Assembly (NCBI GenBank): GCA_964548855.1
Contig: CAZJSR010000011.1
Coordinates: 1 to 60,602, forward strand
Source: UBA3206 sp964548855
GTDB lineage: Bacteria > Bacillota_I > Bacilli_A > Acholeplasmatales > Anaeroplasmataceae
DNA: 60,602 bases
Reading direction: 5' to 3'
Below, in pieces: positions 26,385-33,698 of the stretch. Each line of letters opens with the position of its first letter. The stretch's first letter is position 1. A program made the translations under genes and the position numbers. The notes under the pieces were generated by a model. The model had not been told where the DNA came from. It made no database searches and saw only the letters and a list, made by a program, of their open reading frames with translations.

Positions 26385-26413
26385 AAAAAAAACACAACAA
26401 ATCGTTGTGTTTT
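26385..26413 (-). terminator. Rho-independent terminator of infC-rpmI-rplT
   Basis: A perfect 10-bp stem AAAACACAAC/GTTGTGTTTT with a 5-base loop and T-run on the minus strand. Confidence 0.9.
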
Positions 26414-26421
26414 ATAGTTAA

Positions 26422-27099
26422 TTACTTAGATAAAGCTTCGATTAAATCAGCTTTTTTCATTGTGCTGATTCCTTTAATTCCAGCAGCTTTTGCCATTTCC
26501 TTTAATTCAGCAACAGTCTTTGAACTTAAATCAACAGTCGCAGGTTTTGCAGCTTCTACTTTTACTTCTTTAGCCTTAGGAGCTTCTACTTTAGTTTCCT
26601 TTGCCTTAGGAGCTTCTGCCTTAGCTTTTGGAGCTTCAGCTTTTACTTCTTTAGCTTTAGGAGCTTCTTTAACTTGTTGTGCTTTAACAGCTTTAGATGC
26701 AGTCTTAAGAACAACTACTTTTTCTTCAACTTTTACAGTTTCTTTAGTTAATCCTTCTTGTGCAACTTTAACTAATGCTGCAAATCCTTCAGCATCATTA
26801 ACAGCCATTTCAGCTAACATCTTTCTATTGATTTCAACTCCAGCCTTTGTTAATCCATTGATGAATGCTGAATACTTCATTCCATTTAATTGAGCAGCAG
26901 CATTAATTCTTTGAATCCAAAGTTTTCTGAAATCTCTCTTCTTATTCTTTCTATCTCTATAAGCATATGCTAATGAACGCATAACTTGTTCATGAGCTGT
27001 TTTATAAAGGGCATGTTTAGATCCATAATATCCCTTTGCTAACTTTAAGACTGCTTTACGTCTTCTTCTTGTTGTATATCCACCTTTAACTCTTGGCAT
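26422..27099 (-). CDS. rplT: Ribosomal protein L20 with C-terminal Lys/Ala-rich linker and Rho_N/SAP-like domain
   Basis: Residues 1-118 are a complete L20: PRVKGGYTTRRRRKAVLKLAKGYYGSKH and the C-terminal FINGLTKAGVEINRKMLAEMA. Usual L20 stops about there, but this protein continues to 225. Residues ~120-187 are a low-complexity linker built of repeated EAPKAKE(V/T)K units. Residues ~189-225 (VDLSSKTVAELKEMAKAAGI ... STMKKADLIEALSK) match the helix-extended-loop-helix fold of Rho N-terminal and SAP domains, which bind RNA or DNA. The reading frame is uninterrupted and the terminator follows the stop, so this is a true fusion. L20 starts 50S assembly and represses its own operon; the extra domain may add a nucleic-acid contact (inference). 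Confidence 0.95.
   Translation of the reverse strand: MPRVKGGYTTRRRRKAVLKLAKGYYGSKHALYKTAHEQVMRSLAYAYRDRKNKKRDFRKLWIQRINAAAQLNGMKYSAFINGLTKAGVEINRKMLAEMAVNDAEGFAALVKVAQEGLTKETVKVEEKVVVLKTASKAVKAQQVKEAPKAKEVKAEAPKAKAEAPKAKETKVEAPKAKEVKVEAAKPATVDLSSKTVAELKEMAKAAGIKGISTMKKADLIEALSK
26551..26667 (-). repeat. Degenerate tandem repeat in the rplT linker
   Basis: Three to four imperfect units of about 24-36 bases encoding EAPKAKE-like peptides (plus-strand core TTAGGAGCTTCT recurring). It encodes the linker of the extended L20. Confidence 0.7.
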
Positions 27100-27129
27100 T
27101 TTATTAACCTCCTATGTTCTTCCTATAAA

Positions 27130-27330
27130 TTATAATAAGTTACTAATTAGTGACTTAATTCTCTTCTCGTCTGTCTTATGTACTAATCCTGACTTACTTA
27201 AGTTCTTGTTTTCCTTATGAGTCTTATTAGTCTTTAAGTGACCTGTATAAGCGTGTCCACGCTTTAACTTTCCAGTTCCAGTTACTTTAATTCTCTTTTT
27301 TAAACCACTATGTGTCTTTTGTTTTGGCAT
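27130..27330 (-). CDS. rpmI: Ribosomal protein L35
   Basis: 66 residues, normal length, strongly basic: PKQKTHSGLKKRIKVTGTGKLKRGHA near the start and SLISNLL at the end are typical. It lies between infC and rplT in the standard order, 19 bases after infC. Its level is expected to follow the L20-controlled leader upstream of infC. Confidence 0.97.
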   Translation of the reverse strand: MPKQKTHSGLKKRIKVTGTGKLKRGHAYTGHLKTNKTHKENKNLSKSGLVHKTDEKRIKSLISNLL

Positions 27331-27349
27331 TTTCTTTACACTCCTTTAA

Positions 27350-27883
27350 TTATTTGTCTGATTTTGGTCCTAATACGGTAAATAATGATCTACCATCTAA
27401 TTTAATTGGCGATTCAATATTTGAAATATCAGCTAAACTTTCGGCAAATTTTTCAACTACTTCTTTACCTAAATCTTGATGTGATATCATACGTCCAAAG
27501 AAACGAAGACTTACTTTTACCTTATTTCCTTTTAATAACATCTTTCTTGCATTTTTAGATTTAGTATCAAAGTCATGCTTTTCGATTGTTGGGCTTAGTC
27601 TTATTTCTTGTACAACAACTACTTTTTGATTCTTTTTCATTTCTTTAGCCTTTTTCTTTTGCTCGAAATAAAATTTAGAATAATCCATTAATTTTGCAAC
27701 AGGTGGGTTAGAATCAGGAGATACTAACACTAAATCTAAACCTCTCATATCTGCTTCTCTTAAAGCATCATTTCTTGATAACTTCCCAAGTTTATCACCT
27801 TTGTCTGTAATAACTAGTAATTCTTTGCATCTGATTTGATCATTAATGATTGCCTCATCTGCACCTTTCTTTTGCTTGTTAAT
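27350..27883 (-). CDS. infC: Translation initiation factor IF-3, AUU start codon
   Basis: 177 residues. The N-terminal domain (AIINDQIRCKELLVITDKGDKLG) and the C-terminal domain (FEQKKKAKEMKKNQK ... HDFDTKSKNARKMLLKGNKVKVSLRF) are complete. The start is the ATT at 27883-27881, preceded by GGAGG with 7 bases spacing; no ATG or GTG fits, and the first ATG (27748) would remove 45 conserved residues. An AUU start is the known device by which IF-3, which rejects non-AUG starts, limits its own synthesis. The gene heads infC-rpmI-rplT behind an attenuator leader. Confidence 0.96.
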   Translation of the reverse strand: MNKQKKGADEAIINDQIRCKELLVITDKGDKLGKLSRNDALREADMRGLDLVLVSPDSNPPVAKLMDYSKFYFEQKKKAKEMKKNQKVVVVQEIRLSPTIEKHDFDTKSKNARKMLLKGNKVKVSLRFFGRMISHQDLGKEVVEKFAESLADISNIESPIKLDGRSLFTVLGPKSDK

Positions 27884-28041
27884 ACTTACACCTCCATATT
27901 AGTTTTATAAGCAAAAAAATAAAGGGACGCACAAACGCCCCTAATAAACAATATTTTATACATTTAGCTCTTTTGCCTATCAACTCAATTATCAATCAGG
28001 CGAGAAACGGGCGTTTCTTCTTTCCAATTATTAATTTGAAC
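27884..28041 (-). promoter_or_regulatory. L20-type leader with attenuator upstream of infC
   Basis: The ~158-base leader ends in an intrinsic terminator: stem AGGGGCG/CGTCCCT (27942-27936 with 27929-27923) followed by a T-rich run to 27911. Upstream, AAACGCCC (28016-28009) is exactly complementary to GGGCGTTT (27940-27933), which includes most of the terminator's 5' arm, so an 8-bp antiterminator can form. The same upstream segment can instead fold in a local hairpin AGAAAC/GTTTCT. This fits the L20 leader of Bacillota, in which L20 binding favours termination. The assignment rests on position and mutually exclusive pairings. Confidence 0.85.
27911..27942 (-). terminator. Regulated terminator in the infC leader
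   Basis: The 7-bp stem (one G-U) and following TTATTTTTTT on the minus strand are the OFF form of the L20 leader. Confidence 0.82.
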
Positions 28042-28047
28042 ATATTT

Positions 28048-28075
28048 ATTTTACCCTTTTTTTTATTATTGTCAA
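28048..28075 (-). promoter_or_regulatory. Promoter of infC-rpmI-rplT
   Basis: TTGACA (28075-28070), 16-base spacer, TAAAAT (28053-28048). Confidence 0.82.
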
Positions 28076-28184
28076 TAGATTTTGAAATATTTTTCTTACA
28101 AAGTTAATTTTTTTTAAATATTTCTTTTAATTTTAAAAAAAACAATGTATTTATTAAAAAGAACACATCATTTTTCTAGCACAT

Positions 28185-28211
28185 AATAAAACCTTCCCCA
28201 AAAGTTTTATT
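28185..28211. other. Hairpin downstream of the ABC exporter genes
   Basis: A perfect 8-bp stem AATAAAAC/GTTTTATT with an 11-base loop (CTTCCCCAAAA on plus). On the minus strand it follows the exporter genes but has no T-run; on the plus strand it is followed by ACTTTTTG. It may be a weak terminator. The rest of 28076-28184 shows nothing to me apart from A/T runs. Confidence 0.4.
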
Positions 28212-28275
28212 ACTTTTTGCAAAATAACACAAACCCTATTAAAAAAACAAATAATCCCCCAATTAATCCCATCAT
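28210..28275 (-). CDS. Possible 21-residue membrane peptide coupled to ABC permease
   Basis: ATG at 28275 overlaps the TGA stop of the ABC permease (ATGA), the classic coupling arrangement. The peptide MMGLIGGLFVFLIGFVLFCKK is one hydrophobic helix with a basic C-terminal end, as in single-span small membrane proteins. It ends at TAA (28212-28210) inside the following hairpin. There is no separate ribosome binding site, so translation would depend on coupling. The composition might arise by chance in AT-rich DNA, hence modest confidence. Confidence 0.45.
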   Translation of the reverse strand: MMGLIGGLFVFLIGFVLFCKK

Positions 28276-29168
28276 TTTGTTTTTCTTTTATTATCAACAA
28301 TTGTAATAATTACATATATTCCAATTAATACAAAAGTTGAAAACATTAATATTAAGAAAGGTGCTGCATTTGAAACTTTATCACCAAAGAAATATAAATC
28401 TAAATCAAATCCCTGTTTAAGTTGTTCTAATCCCTCTTTTGAAATAATTCCCTCTATTTCATTTATAGTCCCTCTTAAAAAATGATTATGAATTACGTTA
28501 GTTCCATAAGTACTTGGTAAAAACATCAATACTTTTCTTAATACACTTGAAAATTGACTTAATGGCATATATGCTCCACATATAAAACCATAAATACAAC
28601 TTATTGCTGTACCAAAAGCCGATGCTTGTCCTTGAGTACTAAGAAAATGATTTATAATACATCCAATTGCTGTACCAAAAAGTGTCAACAATAAAGTATC
28701 TACTAATATTAATAAAACATCAACAAAAGATAAATACCACCCAGTAAATGCTAGTATTATAAACGCTACAATAAGTGCAATAAACATTATAATAAGTGTT
28801 ACAACTGCAGTTGAAATAAAATATGCAATAGCCACTTTATATTTTTTTACAGGTGAAATTGAAATATCTTTAATTTGTCCCTGAAATTTATCTTGAATCA
28901 TCATCAAGTTACAACAAAATGAAACTGTTACAGCACATACAGCAATCAAATTAGAAAACATCCAACCATTAACAAAAGCACTTTTGATTTTAGAACTAAC
29001 ATCAACACCACTTAGTATTTGACTAATTGAATCCTCATATACATTTGCCAAAAATGTAACATATAAACAAATCAATATAAGTGGTGTTATCATCGCTGAA
29101 ATGAACATTCCTTTATCTTTAAAGAATAATTTAGTATTTCTTGAAACTAAACTTAATACCTCTCTCAT
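28272..29168 (-). CDS. ABC-2 type transporter permease
   Basis: 298 residues with six hydrophobic segments (~20-40, 75-95, 110-140, 145-165, 175-200 and 265-290), an ABC-2 layout: long first loop, then KFQGQIKDISISPVKKYKVAIAYF, the conserved cytoplasmic coupling region of this family. With the ATPase one base upstream in overlap, it forms an exporter for drugs, lipids or peptides; the substrate is unknown. A small hydrophobic peptide gene seems coupled to its stop. Confidence 0.9.
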   Translation of the reverse strand: MREVLSLVSRNTKLFFKDKGMFISAMITPLILICLYVTFLANVYEDSISQILSGVDVSSKIKSAFVNGWMFSNLIAVCAVTVSFCCNLMMIQDKFQGQIKDISISPVKKYKVAIAYFISTAVVTLIIMFIALIVAFIILAFTGWYLSFVDVLLILVDTLLLTLFGTAIGCIINHFLSTQGQASAFGTAISCIYGFICGAYMPLSQFSSVLRKVLMFLPSTYGTNVIHNHFLRGTINEIEGIISKEGLEQLKQGFDLDLYFFGDKVSNAAPFLILMFSTFVLIGIYVIITIVDNKRKTK

Positions 29169-30079
29169 TATAAACCTCTCCCTTCAAGTTGTTTACCTGT
29201 AATAGTTAAAAAAACATCATCCATCTGACCCTTAGTAATCTCAAAATCGTCGAATAATTTTGGATTATCTAAAATCATTTTTTTTGCTTCAAATGTATTT
29301 TTCACTTTAATCTTAAATCCATCTCTAATTTTTACGTATTCTAAATTTAATTTTTTAACATCTTCTTCATCCACTTTATATAATGTAATATAATCATATG
29401 CATATTTTTTCTTAAGCTCATAAGGAGACCCTTCTCCCACAATTTTTCCTGCATCTAGAATTACAACATAATCAGCATCATTGGCTTCCTCCATATAATG
29501 AGTAGTTAAGAATACCGTTAATCCTTGTTTTCTTCTTAGATTATGAATAACTTTCCAAACATTAGCTCTTGTTTGTGGATCAAGCCCAGTCGTTGGTTCA
29601 TCTAATATTAATATTTTAGGATTATGCAACAATGCTCTGACAATATCTACCCTACGCTTTTGTCCTCCTGATAATGATTTAAGCGGCTTTTTTAATAGAT
29701 CATTAAGTTCAAACCATGTTGATAGTTGATTTAATCTATTTTCAAATACATCCCCAAATATTTTATATAAACCAGCTCGATACTTTAGATTATCATAAAC
29801 ACTTAAATCTTTATCTAAATAAGAATTTTGAAATACAACTCCGATTTCTTTTTTTATATTTTCTATATTTCCAAGTATATTTTTTCCATTAACATAGACA
29901 AAACCAGAATCTAAACTTAACTGTCCACACATTATTGAAATGGTTGTACTTTTCCCTGCACCATTTATCCCCAAGAATGCAAAAAACTCTCCTTCTTTTA
30001 CTTTAAAGCTAATATCATCTACCGCTTTTACATCTTTATAACTTTTACATAAATTTTTAATTTCAATTATATTTTCCAT
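29168..30079 (-). CDS. ABC transporter ATPase (ABC-2 exporter, drug-resistance type)
   Basis: 303 residues. Walker A GINGAGKST near 43, Q-loop FQNSYL, signature LSGGQKRRVDI, Walker B ILILDEPTTGLDP and the switch His in LTTHYMEEA. The C-terminal ~80 residues (GEGSPYELKKKYAYDY ... QMDDVFLTITGKQLEG) are the extension typical of DrrA/CcmA-type exporter ATPases. AGGAGGA precedes the ATG. A TATAAT lies 30 bases upstream without a good -35. It is followed at once by its permease. Confidence 0.95.
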   Translation of the reverse strand: MENIIEIKNLCKSYKDVKAVDDISFKVKEGEFFAFLGINGAGKSTTISIMCGQLSLDSGFVYVNGKNILGNIENIKKEIGVVFQNSYLDKDLSVYDNLKYRAGLYKIFGDVFENRLNQLSTWFELNDLLKKPLKSLSGGQKRRVDIVRALLHNPKILILDEPTTGLDPQTRANVWKVIHNLRRKQGLTVFLTTHYMEEANDADYVVILDAGKIVGEGSPYELKKKYAYDYITLYKVDEEDVKKLNLEYVKIRDGFKIKVKNTFEAKKMILDNPKLFDDFEITKGQMDDVFLTITGKQLEGRGL

Positions 30080-30170
30080 AACTTCCTCCTAGACAACCTT
30101 ATTATATTAACAAAAAAAATTAATTTCTATTAAATACACGTCAAATACAATAAATATAATGTAAAATGCA

Positions 30171-30202
30171 AAAAAAAAGCCATCATAAAATAGCTTTTTT
30201 TA
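30171..30202 (-). terminator. Terminator of the membrane LytTR regulator gene
   Basis: An 8-bp stem AAAAAAGC/GCTTTTTT around a 12-base loop, continued by T on the minus strand; the TGA stop (30185-30183) lies in the loop. Confidence 0.75.
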
Positions 30203-31523
30203 AATCTTTAACATATTTTCTAGAAACAATAACACTTTCATTATTATTTAAGTAAGCAAGCATTTTACTGTTTTCATAGTTTTCAATTGATTCAATATAT
30301 AAAGGATTAACAATCATAGACTTAGAAATCCTTAAAAATCCATCTTGATTAAGAAGTCCTTCTATTTGATATAATTTATTTTTAGTTTCATAACAATCAT
30401 TAAATGTATAAATAAATGTTTGATTTTCAATTACTTCTATATAATATATGTCTTTTGTCTTGATATTATATTGTTTTGAGTTTTTATATGCAACTATAGA
30501 ATCAAGATTTTCTTCTAATTTATAAATAATGTCATTTGTTGTTTTAAAATCACTAGAAATAACTAATCCTCTTTTTGTTATTTTTAAATTATATTCATTA
30601 TCATTATATTGAAAAATCTCACTAGTTATTTTATTTTCAAGATAATTATTATAATCATTAAATGATGTAAAAATAATATATAAATTATCCTCATCAATTT
30701 TAAATAAAAATCCATTAATTTTTTTTGATATAGATTTATAATAATAATCTAAAATACTTGAATTTGAAACATTAATGCTAACCTTTACAACATAAAAGCC
30801 AATATTATTTTTTAAAAAATCATCAGAAACCAATCTAAAAGATGTGCTATTAAATACACAATCATCACCAATTGCTAAAAATTTATCAGAATTTTCAAAA
30901 GATATATAAATAAACTGAATCATAGTTACAATCGCTAAACTTGATAAAAGCCATACACCATTAATAAATTGTATTAAAGAAATTATACACCAACATATTA
31001 TTCCTAATAAAATCGTATTTCTTTCTGATTTAGAAAATATATTTTTTCTTTTAAAAATTATATATACCAAAGGAATCATATATACAATAACATTAATAAA
31101 TATTGTATTGGCCATAAATCCATATGAGTAATATCCATCTTCTCCAATATAATAATGAAGCGGTCCAAAAATAATCGCTAAAAGAGTCAATATCACAGGA
31201 AAAATTCTTATAATTAGTTCTTTATAATTATATTTTTTTTGTTTTCTACTTCTTATATCAACATAAAAGAAAAGTAGTGAAATAATACAATCAATACTTC
31301 CTATAAAAAATTGATGGCATAATCTATTTATTATCGCAGGTACATTATCTAAATTATTAATTGTATATAAAGTTAAATATTCAAAAATCAAATTACTTAG
31401 AGAAACTAATATAAATATAGTAAATATTTTAGTAGATAAAATAGGCAATCTTTTTTGTCTAAAATAATTTATTAAAATTGTTATCATAAAAATACTAGAT
31501 GCTATTTGAATACCAAATTCCAT
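30183..31523 (-). CDS. Membrane-bound LytTR transcription regulator with degenerate GGDEF-like middle domain
   Basis: 446 residues in three parts. Residues 1-205 hold seven hydrophobic helices. Residues ~220-345 resemble a GGDEF fold without its active site: FLFKIDEDNLYIIF stands where RxGGDEFxxxx is expected, and GLVISSDFKTTNDIIYKLEENLDSIVAYKNSKQY matches the end of such domains (D..L...AD.A.Y.AK..G). Residues ~350-446 are a LytTR DNA-binding domain (IYYIEVIENQTFIYTFND ... GFLRISKSMIVNPLYIESI). It should bind DNA while staying in the membrane. Extended -10 TGT-TATAAT lies upstream, terminator downstream. A gene for a small secreted protein precedes it. The GGDEF relation is inferred from pattern only. 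Confidence 0.8.
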   Translation of the reverse strand: MEFGIQIASSIFMITILINYFRQKRLPILSTKIFTIFILVSLSNLIFEYLTLYTINNLDNVPAIINRLCHQFFIGSIDCIISLLFFYVDIRSRKQKKYNYKELIIRIFPVILTLLAIIFGPLHYYIGEDGYYSYGFMANTIFINVIVYMIPLVYIIFKRKNIFSKSERNTILLGIICWCIISLIQFINGVWLLSSLAIVTMIQFIYISFENSDKFLAIGDDCVFNSTSFRLVSDDFLKNNIGFYVVKVSINVSNSSILDYYYKSISKKINGFLFKIDEDNLYIIFTSFNDYNNYLENKITSEIFQYNDNEYNLKITKRGLVISSDFKTTNDIIYKLEENLDSIVAYKNSKQYNIKTKDIYYIEVIENQTFIYTFNDCYETKNKLYQIEGLLNQDGFLRISKSMIVNPLYIESIENYENSKMLAYLNNNESVIVSRKYVKDLKKAIL

Positions 31524-31543
31524 AAAATCACTGCCTTTAATTC

Positions 31544-31552
31544 ATTATAACA
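31544..31552 (-). promoter_or_regulatory. Extended -10 promoter of the LytTR regulator gene
   Basis: TGT-TATAAT on the minus strand, 20 bases before the start codon; no clear -35. Confidence 0.55.
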
Positions 31553-31565
31553 TCTTATTTAATTT

Positions 31566-32219
31566 TTATAAACCAATTTTAACAATTCTAGGATAAATGT
31601 TTGTTATTTCAAAATACTCAAATGCACCTGAAATAAGAGGTTGTTTACACCAAAATAATGTTGCAAATCCTGTTGTTAAATAACCATCCCCGCATAAATA
31701 CATCGCAACTTTTGTTTTTGGATCAATATCAATTTCAAAATTTTCGGTAGTCTTAACTTCAATCACATTTGAAGTTTCGTCAACAATTTTTAAAGCTGCA
31801 TCAAGTCCATTCTCGAATGTTTTAATTTTATTTTTGACTTTAGTTTCAATAGTTCCTGTCGAACTAATAGATGTCTTATAGACCTTTGTATCAACTTTTT
31901 GAAATTTATATTTTATTGGAGTAGAACCTGTATTATGTACTGATGCGATAGTCTCACTAACAAAATTACATTTTACTCTCTTATTAATATATTTTATACT
32001 CCAACCTATACCGTCTGGTGCATTTATAAAAGTCTTATAGTAATTGTTTTTCAATTCTTCTTCTGAATAATTTGCAAGTAATTTACCCCTACATAATGTA
32101 ATTCTACTAAATTTAGTATAATCACCACCATCACTAACTGCAAGTACTTCTTTTTTTTCATAACTAAATAAAAACAACAAACCTAAAAATAAAATAATTA
32201 ATATCATTTTTCTTTTCAT
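31566..32219 (-). CDS. Secreted protein of unknown function
   Basis: 217 residues: MKRKMILIILFLGLLFLFSY is a signal peptide, probably cut near EVLAVS. The mature part has a beta-rich look, with alternating patterns in the middle (KVYKTSISSTGTIETKV ... ENFEIDIDPKTKVAMY) and several Cys (LCRGK, KCNF, LCGDG, WCKQ). I do not recognise the family. The ATG at 32219 has GGTGAT upstream; the in-frame ATG at 32231 lies before that site. It sits between the metK terminator and a separately promoted membrane LytTR regulator, which might respond to it (speculative). Confidence 0.72.
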   Translation of the reverse strand: MKRKMILIILFLGLLFLFSYEKKEVLAVSDGGDYTKFSRITLCRGKLLANYSEEELKNNYYKTFINAPDGIGWSIKYINKRVKCNFVSETIASVHNTGSTPIKYKFQKVDTKVYKTSISSTGTIETKVKNKIKTFENGLDAALKIVDETSNVIEVKTTENFEIDIDPKTKVAMYLCGDGYLTTGFATLFWCKQPLISGAFEYFEITNIYPRIVKIGL

Positions 32220-32264
32220 ATTATCACCCATTTAATCTATAAACAAAAAATGGATAAAATTACT

Positions 32265-32293
32265 AAAAAAAAATCATATCAAATGATATGATT
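32265..32293 (-). terminator. Terminator of the priA-metK operon
   Basis: A 9-bp stem AATCATATC/GATATGATT with a 4-base loop and nine-base T-run, directly after the metK stop. Confidence 0.9.
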
Positions 32294-32294
32294 C

Positions 32295-33446
32295 TTATAT
32301 TAATTTTTTAAATACTTCAACCTTATCTAATTTTTCCCAAGGTAAGTCTAAGTCATTTCTACCGAAATGTCCATACGCTGCAGTTGCCTTATAAATAGGA
32401 CGTTTTAAATCTAATTGTGTAATAATTCCCTTTGGTGTTAAATCAAAATTACTTTCAATTGCTTTAACAATATCATTAACATCCACTTTATTTGTGCCAA
32501 AACATTCAACTAAAATTGAAGTAGGCTTTGCAACTCCGATAGCATATGATAATTGAATTTGACAACGTGATGCGATTTTAGAAGCAACAATATTTTTTGC
32601 AATATAACGAGCCATATAACTTGCACTTCTATCAACTTTCGAAGGGTCCTTACCAGAGAATGCTCCACCACCATGAGCCGCAGCACCACCATATGTATCA
32701 ACTATTATCTTTCTACCTGTTAAACCTGAATCTCCTTGTGGTCCTCCAACAACAAATCTACCAGTTGGATTAAATAAGAATTTTGTATTTTCATCAATTA
32801 GCTCAACTGGAACAATAGGATCAACAACATATTTTTTTATCATTGCCCTTAATTCATCCATAGGAATAGCAGGAGAATGTTGTGTTGAGATTAAAATTGA
32901 ATCTATTCTCTTAACTTTATTGTTATCGTCATATTCAACTGTAACTTGTGTCTTACCATCAGGACGAAGACAATCTAGAATATGATTCTTTCTAACATAT
33001 GCTAATCTTTGAGCTAATTTATGTGCTAATGTAATCGCAAGAGGCATATATTCATCTGTTTCATCAGAAGCATACCCAAACATAATTCCTTGGTCACCTG
33101 CACCTTGTTCATGATTTTCACTTTCATCAACACCTTGTGCAATATCAGGTGATTGAGGATCTATAGCTGTCATTACAGCTAGATTTGATGCATCAAATCC
33201 AAATTTTCCTCTTGTATATCCAATTTCTGTAACCGTATCTCTAACAATTTTTTGGATATCAACATATCCTTTTGTTGTAATTTCTCCAAAAACAAAACAT
33301 AAACCTGTTGTAACAATTGTTTCACATGCTACTCTTGAGTTTGGATCTTGTGCTAATAACGCATCTAAAATCGCATCACTAATTTGATCGCATATTTTAT
33401 CTGGATGTCCTTCTGTAACTGATTCGCTTGTAAAAAAATGTGCCAT
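32295..33446 (-). CDS. metK: S-adenosylmethionine synthetase
   Basis: Makes SAM from methionine and ATP. The 383-residue protein has SVTEGHPDKICDQISDAILD at the start, GAGDQGIMFGYA, and the phosphate-binding GGGAFSGKDPSKVDRSAAY-like segment near residue 260. Length is normal. It is the last of five genes in an operon whose leader is a SAM riboswitch about 5 kb upstream, so its product should shut off its own transcription. One base separates it from the TSCPD-domain gene; GGAGG precedes its ATG. Confidence 0.97.
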   Translation of the reverse strand: MAHFFTSESVTEGHPDKICDQISDAILDALLAQDPNSRVACETIVTTGLCFVFGEITTKGYVDIQKIVRDTVTEIGYTRGKFGFDASNLAVMTAIDPQSPDIAQGVDESENHEQGAGDQGIMFGYASDETDEYMPLAITLAHKLAQRLAYVRKNHILDCLRPDGKTQVTVEYDDNNKVKRIDSILISTQHSPAIPMDELRAMIKKYVVDPIVPVELIDENTKFLFNPTGRFVVGGPQGDSGLTGRKIIVDTYGGAAAHGGGAFSGKDPSKVDRSASYMARYIAKNIVASKIASRCQIQLSYAIGVAKPTSILVECFGTNKVDVNDIVKAIESNFDLTPKGIITQLDLKRPIYKATAAYGHFGRNDLDLPWEKLDKVEVFKKLI

Positions 33447-33447
33447 A

Positions 33448-33693
33448 TTATAATACCTCCCTAATTGCTTTTGTTAATTGATCTGCACATGATGTGTTTC
33501 TAAATCCACATTTATTTCCTTCTAGTATCTCAACAATCTTTGTAAGTTCCATTCCCTCGCAAAGTTTTCCAATTGCTTTAAGATTACCATTGCATCCCCC
33601 TATAAATTCAAGGTTATGCATAACTCCATTTTCATAATTAAATGATATTTGTTTTGAACAAACACCTTCTGGTTTATATACTTTTTTTTCCAT
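33448..33693 (-). CDS. TSCPD domain protein
   Basis: 81 residues with the pattern of the small TSCPD proteins (TIGR03905 type): YKPEGVCSKQISFNYENGVMHNLEFIGGCNGNLKAIGKLCEGM, then CGFRNTSCADQLTKAI. Four conserved Cys could bind a metal. This domain also occurs at the C-terminus of class II ribonucleotide reductases. The function of the stand-alone form is not known to me. It lies one base before metK in the same operon. Confidence 0.88.
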   Translation of the reverse strand: MEKKVYKPEGVCSKQISFNYENGVMHNLEFIGGCNGNLKAIGKLCEGMELTKIVEILEGNKCGFRNTSCADQLTKAIREVL

Positions 33694-33698
33694 ATTAT

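Noticed and set aside
26381..26893. Plus-strand frame of 170 residues, Ala/Ser/Leu-rich
   Set aside because: It is the mirror of the repetitive Lys/Ala/Glu coding sequence of rplT; no ribosome binding site or promoter, and the opposite strand is a certain gene.
28185..28211. Second small RNA with a CUUCCCC loop on the plus strand
   Set aside because: There is only one hairpin, no recognisable promoter and only five U after it; a weak terminator for the exporter genes is as likely.
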